DNA of 62,458 bases from a virus. The DNA is taken from the IMG/VR virus record IMGVR_UViG_3300045741_000405, positions 1 through 62,458 of that record. One strand, written 5' to 3'. The position numbers were made by a program, and so were the translations under genes. Under the pieces are notes generated by a model. That model had not been told where the DNA came from. It searched no databases and saw only the letters and a program-made list of their open reading frames with translations. Position 1 is the stretch's first letter. Each line of letters begins with the position of its first letter. This document shows, one piece after another, positions 1 through 6,006 of the stretch.

Positions 1-147
1 ATGGAAAATAGGGATGGAATGTAGAAGATGTGGATTTTCCGGTCCATGCCCCCCCCCTACAATATTCCTAAGAATGAATGCACACTATGACAGTATGGAT
101 TCATTCCTAAGAATATTTCCATTGCTACACTATAGTATTCATGTACG
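1..147. repeat. Terminal direct repeat, left copy
   Basis: Bases 1-147 match 62311-62458 at the other end of the window, except that the C homopolymer after position 48 has nine Cs here and ten in the right copy. This is what a circular assembly cut at an arbitrary point, or a terminally redundant phage genome, looks like. The unique length is therefore about 62,310 bp, and genes at the two ends are neighbours. The repeat contains two copies of the genome-wide palindrome (64-75 and 103-114). Confidence 0.9.
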
Positions 148-272
148 AAATATGTACCGAATATCCGTACACTATCCACCATAGCTACTATCCCTACCCA
201 CATAGGCGTTTCGCTTACCGATGACCCGCAGCATCCCATTGCGTATAATCGCTTACGTCGCATCTGGAACAT
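57..272 (-). CDS. Doubtful small ORF in the convergent end region
   Basis: A 71-residue reading frame fills the otherwise empty 57-310 region downstream of the last leftward gene. It has no convincing Shine-Dalgarno sequence. Its last third is largely the translation of two palindrome copies (IFLGM and SFLGI), and it resembles no family I recognise. A second in-frame ATG lies at 263. The alternative is that 1-310 is simply a non-coding region between convergent transcription units. Confidence 0.25.
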   Translation of the reverse strand: MFQMRRKRLYAMGCCGSSVSETPMWVGIVAMVDSVRIFGTYFVHEYYSVAMEIFLGMNPYCHSVHSFLGIL

Positions 273-310
273 CTGATTTTTCAGCTTTTAAAAGTAAAAG
301 CATCTGACTC

Positions 311-523
311 TTATTCCTCAGGAATAAAGAAGTCTTTAGGTAGGGTATCTATCTTAGTATTTACCAGGTGGATCAGGTAGCGCAGCATATCTGGGTAGGT
401 GATACCCCAAGTAGCGCATTTGTACTTGAACTTCTCTTTCTCCGCATGATCCACTTTAAAAGCAGCTAGCCATGATTCATTATGAGAATCAGGAACGCAG
501 TGAGTGATTCGATTATTATCCAT
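311..523 (-). CDS. Small hypothetical protein, 70 aa
   Basis: The start has a perfect AGGAGG five bases upstream, so the gene is very likely translated. The protein is soluble, charged and not recognised. Its last codons (FIPEE and the TAA stop) are exactly the palindrome variant TTATTCCTGAGGAATAA, so this repeat supplies both the C terminus and the stop codon. It is the last well-supported gene of the leftward block. Confidence 0.7.
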   Translation of the reverse strand: MDNNRITHCVPDSHNESWLAAFKVDHAEKEKFKYKCATWGITYPDMLRYLIHLVNTKIDTLPKDFFIPEE

Positions 524-566
524 ATTATCCTCCTAATGATGATTATATAGATAATGAGGATAATGT

Positions 567-767
567 CTATGAATTAATAAGTAGAGCTACCTTAGAGAGT
601 TTATAGTGGAGGAAGTATTTCGTACCACAGGCGATACAGTGATAGTACTCTACTAGAAGTGGTCCGTTCCTACCTGGGGTAGGATCATTGGGTTTGGAAC
701 ATACAGGACATGTGGCCGGTAGCTGGGTAGATAAATACCGTTTGACGGAAACAATACGCTCTTTCAT
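567..767 (-). CDS. Zinc-ribbon protein, 66 aa
   Basis: Two CxxC pairs, CPVC near residue 20 and CIAC near residue 44, form a rubredoxin-like zinc ribbon. The flanks are basic. Such single-ribbon proteins are common in phages and usually have no assigned function. An AGGATC sequence upstream of the ATG can act as ribosome-binding site. The gene sits between the Pmp3-like gene and the 70-residue gene in the leftward operon. Confidence 0.65.
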   Translation of the reverse strand: MKERIVSVKRYLSTQLPATCPVCSKPNDPTPGRNGPLLVEYYHCIACGTKYFLHYKLSKVALLINS

Positions 768-769
768 CG

Positions 770-1003
770 TTAGGATCCTGAATGATTCGATTGAATTTTA
801 TTCCTCAGGAATAATGCGTTTTGAGCGCGGATGAGATTGTTCGCTACCTTTACCCTGTTGTAATCGTTCACTACAAATAACGCATGAATTATTCCTGGGA
901 ATAACCCAAGGACACACAATGGTATGTTCAGAATAGCTTGAAATGGCTTGCCACATCCAAGTATCGCTAATGGCGGTAATATGATCGCTAAAAAATACAT
1001 CAT
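770..1003 (-). CDS. Pmp3/UPF0057-like membrane peptide
   Basis: The 77 residues contain two hydrophobic segments with the family pattern: a first helix ending LPPLAILGCG and a second helix followed by PGIIHALFVV. Pmp3 (YqaE) proteins are small membrane proteins linked to ion homeostasis and stress in bacteria, yeast and plants. A role in the infected cell is inference. Two palindrome copies are read in frame: 889-904 encodes the family-conserved LFPGII stretch, and 798-814 encodes LFLRN in the C-terminal tail. AGGATT lies upstream of the paired ATGATG start. Confidence 0.75.
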   Translation of the reverse strand: MMYFLAIILPPLAILGCGKPFQAILNIPLCVLGLFPGIIHALFVVNDYNRVKVANNLIRAQNALFLRNKIQSNHSGS

Positions 1004-1043
1004 GGTGAGAATCCTAAAAGTAGTGAATGATTCGATTGAATTG

Positions 1044-1277
1044 TCACCCCTCGTAATGAGAGAAAAAGAATCGGTACGGAGTACATACCCGCTTGTTCTC
1101 GTCTATGTACCTACGGTATCTGTACACCGCTACAGTATGAGTAATGAGATTATTCCTAGGAATAATTGAGAACATCGATTCGTTCTCCATCCTGATAGGG
1201 TAACGAATCTCCTCACCACATATGGAAGAATCGTGAAATACCTCACCATCACCAGGTCCACCTACAAGTATTACCAT
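1044..1277 (-). CDS. Small GGPxDG-type phage protein
   Basis: The N terminus MVILVGGPGDGE and the later YRYRRY segment resemble a widespread family of small phage proteins of unknown function. A full palindrome copy (1149-1166) is read in frame as IIPRNN in the middle, between two parts that look family-like. The start is preceded by another copy (1282-1295) whose AGGAAT is the only ribosome-binding site candidate, seven bases from the ATG. Confidence 0.65.
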   Translation of the reverse strand: MVILVGGPGDGEVFHDSSICGEEIRYPIRMENESMFSIIPRNNLITHTVAVYRYRRYIDENKRVCTPYRFFFSHYEG

Positions 1278-1297
1278 CAGCTATTCCTAAGAATAAT

Positions 1298-1615
1298 TCA
1301 AATGGGGTTACGAACTAAACTACACTCGTCCATGTACCGATCCTCAGATCCGTCCTCCACCCAATAATCATTACTAGATATAACTAACCCAAGATCATTC
1401 GTCGAATGCACTACACTGTCTGACCCGTTCTTGATATCTAATAACTTCTGAATAAATCCAGCAAGATTACCTCGATACCTCGCCTTCACATGATCCCTCA
1501 ACTCCAATGCCGTTACATGATGAACACTCCTACCACTACCACTGTACCCAATAAAACCAATAACACCTACCGGCCTACTACCTACCGTTAAATAAATCCA
1601 CTTCAAGTTAGTCAT
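1298..1615 (-). CDS. Hypothetical protein, 105 aa
   Basis: I start this gene at the ATG at 1615 because GGAGG lies five bases upstream. An in-frame TTG at 1627 overlaps that site and is unlikely. The N-terminal part is rich in Gly and Val, with a polar C-terminal half, and no family is recognised. The stop is followed directly by a palindrome that also serves the next gene. Two more copies (1627-1644 and 1655-1673) lie just upstream. Confidence 0.6.
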   Translation of the reverse strand: MTNLKWIYLTVGSRPVGVIGFIGYSGSGRSVHHVTALELRDHVKARYRGNLAGFIQKLLDIKNGSDSVVHSTNDLGLVISSNDYWVEDGSEDRYMDECSLVRNPI

Positions 1616-1841
1616 CAAAACCTCCAATTATTCCTAAGAATAATCCCATTCCTCATTATTCCTCAGGAATAATTCATAGGAATAATGCCTATGTCATTAT
1701 GGCAGTTCACCACAAAAACACCCCCTCCATTCTGCATATATAATACTGCCTTGAAAAATTCCCCACTTTGTCATAACTATGGTTATCATAATTAGTTCTG
1801 ACACACATGTGAAAATTGGGGCATTTTGCCACACTTTTAAA

Positions 1842-1878
1842 GGGGGTGGACCTAAAAATAGCTGCGGGGTCCACCCCC
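1842..1878 (-). terminator. Hairpin terminator after the DUF6745-like gene
   Basis: GGGGGTGGACC (1842-1852) pairs perfectly with GGTCCACCCCC (1868-1878), giving an 11-bp GC-rich stem with a 15-base loop. Read leftward it is followed by only a short T-run (TTTAAAAG), so it is an imperfect intrinsic terminator. It lies just past the stop of the leftward gene at 1905-3059. Apart from this hairpin and two palindromes, I see no gene in 1616-1904. Confidence 0.6.
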
Positions 1879-1904
1879 ATGGTAATGGAAGGAAAGAGAA
1901 AAGT

Positions 1905-3059
1905 CTAAGTAAGAACCTCAGGGTCCCAATCCTCAATTCCACTCAATACCCCGTACCTACGATAATTCAAAGCCTCCCTAATCGTACCACAGTCTGGATG
2001 CACAGGCTCTAAATGAAATATCCCCTCACTGTGGTTAACCATCTTCAAATATACCCTCTGCATCCCAATACCAAAGTCTATCCGATAAAGCTCGTAAGAT
2101 GCACCCTTCTTCAACTTGTCCGCACACATATCCAGTAACTTGTGCGGACAAACTGACAAAAGACGCTCTACACCTACCTTCCGTATGAATTCCCTACGGA
2201 CTTCGTTGTTTTGGATAGTGGTGTAATAAAAAGGATCAAGCTTTTCCGCAGGCGTATCACAAATGTACGCTGGCATGGGTATGCCATTAATACGCCAAAT
2301 GCTTACTCCGTCACGGTATTTTATGGCTGGACCGGTGGTACAACCGATGTCATTCCCCTCAAATAGCATTAGTTCTGGACGATCCTGTAGGATGGCTACG
2401 TCTTCGTATGCGTCCCACCACCCACAGTGTTGTGCAAGTTCTACAAGCCCCTCCAGCTTATCTCGATCTTCCAGATTATAGATAGTCCCAAAGAATTCGT
2501 AGAAAAGAAGCCATGCTGCTTCATGGCATCCAAGCATCTGAGAACCAACATGCGAAGAGATGAACGATTTACCTCTTCCTACCGTAGCGGTAATGTGCTT
2601 AATCAGCGTGCCCATAAGATCGTCAGTCTTTTTAAGGATCGGTAGTATCTTGCTCTTCTTATTCCCACAGAAATTGGATACTACCTCAATAATTTTTTCG
2701 GTACATCGCCTATGTACTTCCTCTGTCTCTAACCCATCGAATCTTAGATCTTTAAAATACTCTTCAAACTCTTCTCTAAAGGCATTAGCCCCTATTTTTT
2801 GAACTATGGTTTTGATTTTTGTGCCCACCCCAAACTCAATAGCTTTGAGTAATGCAGCCATCATGGCGCAGCTTATTGGAGATTTGGCATGTAGGAATAG
2901 CTTTGGGATAGGTTTCTTAGCTATCTTGTAACACTTTATAGCGGCTTTTTTGGCTTTTCCGTAGTCTAAGGGGTCACAGCTTGTGCCTATTTTTAGCCAT
3001 TTTTCCCCAAACTCGATAGCCGAGGCTTCTTGTTCCTTGGTTAAAACTGGTCTTTCCAT
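1905..3059 (-). CDS. DUF6745-like protein, 384 aa
   Basis: The C-terminal half matches the pattern I recall for DUF6745: a helix-rich part, then DRPELMLFEGNDI, GPAIKYRDG, a WRINGIPMP stretch, NNEVRREFI and a late REALNYRRYG segment. The molecular function of that family is not known to me. The N-terminal 180 residues are helical and lack recognisable motifs. The start is preceded by a palindrome (3062-3079) whose AGGA is seven bases from the ATG. The neighbour upstream, a small GxTGHHH protein, is a partner I have seen beside such genes, which supports a two-gene cargo module. Confidence 0.7.
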   Translation of the reverse strand: MERPVLTKEQEASAIEFGEKWLKIGTSCDPLDYGKAKKAAIKCYKIAKKPIPKLFLHAKSPISCAMMAALLKAIEFGVGTKIKTIVQKIGANAFREEFEEYFKDLRFDGLETEEVHRRCTEKIIEVVSNFCGNKKSKILPILKKTDDLMGTLIKHITATVGRGKSFISSHVGSQMLGCHEAAWLLFYEFFGTIYNLEDRDKLEGLVELAQHCGWWDAYEDVAILQDRPELMLFEGNDIGCTTGPAIKYRDGVSIWRINGIPMPAYICDTPAEKLDPFYYTTIQNNEVRREFIRKVGVERLLSVCPHKLLDMCADKLKKGASYELYRIDFGIGMQRVYLKMVNHSEGIFHLEPVHPDCGTIREALNYRRYGVLSGIEDWDPEVLT

Positions 3060-3079
3060 GTATTATTCCTAGGAATAAT

Positions 3080-3406
3080 TCAGTCTTGAGAGACTGATTT
3101 CTCCATTTTTTCGTAGTCATACTCATACGTCGGACCGAATTCGTAGATTTTACCGGGGGAAAGACTCACGGAATGGTGGGTTTGATGTTCCAAGCTCACT
3201 CCTTCTTCTGTAATAACTGCGAACACTCGTCCATCTGCCTCAAAGACTTCGAACTGTTCCTTCGTCCCAACTAATTTGTGATGGTGTCCAGTAGCTTCTC
3301 CCTCTCGGATGATTACTCGATCAGTTTTAGCGGCATTTTTAGGAAGCTCTTTGACTTCCCAGATGTTTACGTCCCCTTGTTGACCACATTTATTGATTCG
3401 GTTCAT
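3080..3406 (-). CDS. Small GEATGHHH protein, partner of the DUF6745-like gene
   Basis: The 108-residue protein has QQGDVNIWEV near its start, then REGEATGHHHKL around residue 40, and a later LEHQTHHSVSL with a YEFGPTYEYD strand. This is the layout of a small beta-rich family common in bacteria and phages. The clustered histidines suggest metal binding, which is inference. AGGAGG stands five bases before the ATG. The stop is followed at once by the palindrome at 3062-3079. Confidence 0.7.
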   Translation of the reverse strand: MNRINKCGQQGDVNIWEVKELPKNAAKTDRVIIREGEATGHHHKLVGTKEQFEVFEADGRVFAVITEEGVSLEHQTHHSVSLSPGKIYEFGPTYEYDYEKMEKSVSQD

Positions 3407-3414
3407 AAGTCCTC

Positions 3415-3744
3415 CTATAGGCCACGAGAATGAAGTATCCCTGCGATATCTTCTCTGGATTTATTAGATGTATCATTCCAGGAAATGATTTCGAAGAACA
3501 ATTTGCTACCATCTTCTTTGAGCGATGGATAGGTGGTGCATAATTTTTCGTATACCCCAAGAGCAGCACCGTATTCTCCCATTCTTAGGAATAATTCGTA
3601 TTCCTTCTTAGACATTTTTCCAAATGTTCCTTCATACGCAGCTCCTAATGTGCAACTTGAACGTCCATCGCAGCCAAACAGGCAACGAACGCTCTTATCT
3701 GGACGAATACTTGTTCCACGGATGATTGCATTGGATAGTTTCAT
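3415..3744 (-). CDS. Hypothetical Cys-containing protein at the end of the repeat array
   Basis: From the ATG at 3744 the product starts MKLSNAIIRG and is a 109-residue soluble protein with CLFGCDGRSSC (possible metal site) and a helical C-terminal half. A palindrome copy at 3581-3595 is read in frame as LFLRM. The ATG overlaps the TGA of the last repeat micro-ORF (ATGA), so it looks translationally coupled to the array. An in-frame ATG at 3879 would add a Glu-Pro-rich N terminus (ELEPEP repeats). I prefer the short form, but the long one is possible. Confidence 0.6.
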   Translation of the reverse strand: MKLSNAIIRGTSIRPDKSVRCLFGCDGRSSCTLGAAYEGTFGKMSKKEYELFLRMGEYGAALGVYEKLCTTYPSLKEDGSKLFFEIISWNDTSNKSREDIAGILHSRGL

Positions 3745-3911
3745 CGGCTCCGGCTCCTGCTCCTGCTGCGGCTGCGGCTCCAGCTCATGCTCATGCTCCA
3801 GCTCCCGCTCCGGCTCCAGCTTCGGCTCCGGCTCCAGCTCTCGCTCCGGCTCCGGCTCCAGCTCCCGCTCTTGCTCCATCGATTAGTCTGGATCATCATG
3901 TGGATGGTCAT
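3742..3911 (-). CDS. Ser-X repeat micro-ORF 8
   Basis: It starts MTIHMMIQTNRW. Its SR-stop overlaps the ATG at 3744 of the non-repetitive gene 3415-3744, so the run of repeat ORFs ends in a normal gene. Confidence 0.38.
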
Positions 3912-4132
3912 CGGCTCCAGTTCCTGCTCCTGCTGCGGCTCCCGCTCCAGCTCCAGCTCCCGCTCCGGCTCCGGCTCCAGCTCAGGCTCCAGCTACGGAT
4001 CCCGCTCCCGCTCCCGCTCCAGCTCCGGATCCGGCTCCGGCTCCCGCTCCCGCTCCCGCTCCGGCAACGGATCCAGCTCCGGCTCTCGCTTCTGCTCCAA
4101 CGATTAGCTTGGATCATCATGTAGGTGGTCAT
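3908..4132 (-). CDS. Ser-X repeat micro-ORF 7
   Basis: It starts MTTYMMIQANRW and then has Ser-Arg/Gly/Trp dipeptides with scattered Ser-Ile and Ser-Leu. Both ends show the ATGA overlap. Confidence 0.4.
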   Translation of the reverse strand: MTTYMMIQANRWSRSESRSWIRCRSGSGSGSRSRIRSWSGSGSGIRSWSLSWSRSRSGSWSWSGSRSRSRNWSR

Positions 4133-4305
4133 CGGCTCCAGACCCCGCTCAAGCTCAGGCTCCTGCTCCCGCTCCGGCTCCGACTCCCGCTCCTGCTCCA
4201 GCTCCGGCTCCAGCTCCAGCTACGGATCCAGCTCCCGCTCGCGCTCCGGCTCCTGCTCCGGTTCCAGCTCCATCGATTGGATTGCGTCATCATGTGGGTG
4301 GTCAT
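4129..4305 (-). CDS. Ser-X repeat micro-ORF 6, short unit
   Basis: It has the same MTTHMMTQSNRW leader, followed by the second-shortest repeat tract of the array. The start and stop overlap those of its neighbours as ATGA. A Glu-frame extension from 4494 is possible. Confidence 0.38.
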   Translation of the reverse strand: MTTHMMTQSNRWSWNRSRSRSASGSWIRSWSWSRSWSRSGSRSRSGSRSLSLSGVWSR

Positions 4306-4526
4306 CGGCTCCGGCTCTGGCTCCGACTCCAGCTCCCGCTCCAGCTCCAGCTCCCGCTCCGGCTCCCGCTCCAGCTCCCGCTCCAGCTCCCGCTCTCGCT
4401 CCTGTTTCGGCTCCTGCTTCGGCTCCCGCTCCAGCTCCCGCTCCAGCTCCCGCTCTCGCTCCTGTTTCGGCTCCTGCTTCGGCTCCAGCTCCATCGATTG
4501 GATTGCGTCATCATGTGGGTTGTCAT
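4302..4526 (-). CDS. Ser-X repeat micro-ORF 5
   Basis: It starts MTTHMMTQSNRW and then has Ser-Trp/Arg/Gly repeats, with an internal duplication of about 60 bases visible at 4380-4490. Both ends show the ATGA overlap. Confidence 0.4.
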   Translation of the reverse strand: MTTHMMTQSNRWSWSRSRSRNRSESGSWSGSWSGSRSRSRNRSESGSWSGSWSGSRSGSWSWSGSWSRSQSRSR

Positions 4527-4747
4527 CGGCTCCAGCTCCCGCTCCGGCTCCAGCTCCCGCTCCGGCTACCGCTCCGGCTCCTGCTCCTGCTGCGGCTCCA
4601 GCTCATGCTCATGCTCCAGCTCCCGCTCCCGCTCCGGCTCCAGCTCATGCTCCAGCTCCCGCTCCCGCTCCCGCTCAGGCTCCGGCTCCGGCTCCAGCTT
4701 CGGCCCCCGCTCCATAGATTAGCTTGGATCATCATGTGAATGGTCAT
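4523..4747 (-). CDS. Ser-X repeat micro-ORF 4
   Basis: It starts MTIHMMIQANLW and then carries Ser-Arg, Ser-Gly and some Ser-Met dipeptides. The stop overlaps the start of unit 5. A longer in-frame start at 4984 would add a Glu-rich segment read from unit 3, so unit 3 DNA would then be read in two frames. Confidence 0.4.
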   Translation of the reverse strand: MTIHMMIQANLWSGGRSWSRSRSLSGSGSGSWSMSWSRSGSGSWSMSMSWSRSRSRSRSGSRSGSWSRSGSWSR

Positions 4748-4764
4748 CGGCTCCAGCTCATGCT

Positions 4765-5016
4765 CTAGCCCCTGCTCCAGCTCATGCTCCGGCTCCCGCT
4801 CCGGCTCCCGCTCCCGCTCCGGCTCCCGCTCCCGCTCCAGCTCCAGGTTCTGCTCCCGCTCCCGCTCCTGCTCCCGCTCCTGCTCCCGCTCTCGCTCAGG
4901 CTCCGGCTCCCGCTCCGGCCCCAGCTCCAGCTCCCGCTCCCGCTCCCGCTCCTGTTTTGGCTCCTGCTTCGGCTCCAGCTCCATAGATTGGATTGCGTCA
5001 TCATGTGGGTTGTCAT
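4765..5016 (-). CDS. Ser-X repeat micro-ORF 3, ends early
   Basis: It starts MTTHMMTQSNLW and has the longest repeat tract. A TAG at 4765-4767, where other units have TGG, stops it a few codons before the next start at 4747, so the ATGA coupling is lost here. The upstream Glu-frame extension begins at 5211 and reaches this ATG in frame. Confidence 0.35.
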   Translation of the reverse strand: MTTHMMTQSNLWSWSRSRSQNRSGSGSGSWSWGRSGSRSLSESGSRSGSRSGSGSRTWSWSGSGSRSGSGSRSGSRSMSWSRG

Positions 5017-5243
5017 CGGCTCCCGCTCCCGCTCCCGCTCCAGCTCAGGCTCCCGCTCCAGCTCCAGCTCCCGCTCCCGCTCCGGCTCCAGCTCCGGCTC
5101 CCGCTCCTGCTCCGGCTCCCGATCCCGCTCCCGCTCAGGCTCAGGCTCCGGATCCGGCTCCAGCTCCAGCTCCAGCTCCCGCTCCTGCTCCCGCTTCGGC
5201 CATAGGTCCAACGATTAGCTTGGATCATCATGTGGGTGGTCAT
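5013..5243 (-). CDS. Ser-X repeat micro-ORF 2, 76 aa
   Basis: It starts MTTHMMIQANRW and then alternates Ser with Gly, Arg or Trp. The start overlaps the stop of unit 1 and the stop overlaps the start of unit 3, both as ATGA. GGAG is present three bases before the ATG from the preceding hexamers, so coupling rather than an independent site is expected. Confidence 0.4.
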   Translation of the reverse strand: MTTHMMIQANRWTYGRSGSRSGSWSWSWSRIRSLSLSGSGIGSRSRSGSRSWSRSGSGSWSWSGSLSWSGSGSGSR

Positions 5244-5452
5244 CGGCTCCAGCTCCAGCTCCCGCTCTGGCCCTCACTCCCGCTCCCGCTCCTGCTCCGA
5301 CTCCAGTTCCGGCTCCGACTTAGGCTCCGGCTCCAGCTCCCGCTCCGGCTCCGGCTCCCGCTCCGACTCCAGGTTCTGCTCCCGCTCCAGCTACAGATCC
5401 CGCTCCAGCTCCAACGCCAAGGATTAGATTTTGTCATCATGTGAATGGGCAT
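5240..5452 (-). CDS. Ser-X repeat micro-ORF 1
   Basis: This first ORF of the array starts MPIHMMTKSN, a divergent form of the leader shared by the other units, and continues as alternating Ser and Trp/Arg/Gly. An in-frame ATG at 5470 lies inside the upstream terminator hairpin and is less likely. The stop overlaps the next start as ATGA. Confidence 0.35.
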   Translation of the reverse strand: MPIHMMTKSNPWRWSWSGICSWSGSRTWSRSGSRSRSGSWSRSLSRSRNWSRSRSGSGSEGQSGSWSWSR

Positions 5453-5460
5453 GTGAAATG

Positions 5461-5495
5461 GCCTGCCCATGGGATCATTATTTCCATGGGCAGGC
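5461..5495 (-). terminator. Hairpin after gene 5507-5794
   Basis: GCCTGCCCATGG (5461-5472) and CCATGGGCAGGC (5484-5495) form a perfect 12-bp stem with an 11-base loop. Read leftward it follows the stop of the gene at 5507 and precedes the hexanucleotide array. The following T-content is low (CATTTCAC), so it may terminate only in part or act as a processing structure. Confidence 0.6.
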
Positions 5496-5506
5496 TACTA
5501 TCCTTT

Positions 5507-5794
5507 CTACTTCTGAGTTCTAGGGAGAGGGTGCAGCCAGATGGAGATGTCGACCACTGCGGCCCGTGCAACCCACACCGGTGAGCCATCGGGATAGGGC
5601 TCAACCTCCGCGAATTGGCCGGTTTTTAATGAGTCGGCGAATCGGCCTGTCTCCGCAATCCAGGCGGCATCCTTCAAAATGAAATATTCAGGAGTCACCT
5701 CCTCACATTTCCCAGTGAAGTAATTGGTGCAAGTCTTGATAAAAATCGACTTGCCGGTGAACGGACAACCGCTTTGCTTTTTGGCTTTTGCCAT
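5507..5794 (-). CDS. Conserved phage/bacterial hypothetical protein, 95 aa
   Basis: The pattern YFTGKCEEVTPEYFILKDAAW, then ETGRFADSLKTG, EVEPYPDG and a final AVVDISIWLHPLP is one I recognise from many phage and bacterial small proteins, but I know no name or function. It is a compact, probably beta-rich protein. AAGGAT lies a few bases before the ATG. It is the first gene of the leftward block and is divergent from the terminase operon. Confidence 0.8.
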   Translation of the reverse strand: MAKAKKQSGCPFTGKSIFIKTCTNYFTGKCEEVTPEYFILKDAAWIAETGRFADSLKTGQFAEVEPYPDGSPVWVARAAVVDISIWLHPLPRTQK

Positions 5795-6006
5795 TAGCTA
5801 TCCTTTCTTGCTAATTCCACGAATCCACTACTCTTTTTTCTGTTTGGCACTGTCACGGATGGTACGATGCTTAAGATGGAAGATCAAGAAGAAATTTTAA
5901 AATTTTTGTTCCTCCTCGAAAGTCTTGTGGATACCCGTACAGGTTCAGAGCTTAGCCCATAACGGTTTTTTGGTGTGAATTTTTATTTCTCTACTATAGT
6001 TTCTGT
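5795..6006. promoter_or_regulatory. Divergent promoter region before the structural operon
   Basis: Rightward, a TATAGT at 5995-6000 is a good -10 box placed so that transcription would begin at about 6007, the A of the first ATG. TTGGTG at 5970-5975 is a weak -35 at 19 bases. Further upstream, AAATTTTAAAATTTTTGTT (5892-5910) resembles the AT-rich elements before 43642 and 60039. No palindrome copy lies here. The leftward promoter for 5794 was not resolved. Confidence 0.5.

Larger units (their letters stand above)
3745..5452 (-). repeat. Hexanucleotide array (AGCNGG)n with 8 conserved spacers
   Basis: On the plus strand the unit is GCTCCN, on the minus strand AGCNGG, repeated with few departures for 1.7 kb. 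Eight conserved spacers of about 40 bases, each containing a leftward ATG (starts at 5452, 5243, 5016, 4747, 4526, 4305, 4132, 3911), interrupt it. Start-to-start distances are 209, 227, 269, 221, 221, 173, 221 and 167 (the last to the ATG at 3744). All equal 5 modulo 6, so units differ by whole hexamers. Each leftward ORF begins MTTHMMTQSNRW or close, continues as Ser-X with X mostly Arg, Trp or Gly, and ends SR-stop in an ATGA overlap with the next ATG. The Glu frame (GAG CNG) is also open across each unit and joins the next ATG in frame. Confidence 0.9.

Noticed and set aside
948-1169. Rightward ORFs inside the leftward accessory block (also 1779-2012 and 2263-2802)
   Set aside because: They are shadows of well-supported leftward genes with ribosome-binding sites and family patterns.
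1697-1942. Leftward ORF between 1298-1615 and 1905-3059
   Set aside because: It reads through the hairpin at 1842-1878, overlaps the end of the DUF6745-like gene and has no ribosome-binding site.
3726-5444. Rightward Ala-Pro or Leu-Arg ORFs in the hexanucleotide array
   Set aside because: The frame changes at each spacer, no conserved start or ribosome-binding site exists, and the flanking genes run leftward. They are the other-strand reading of the repeat.
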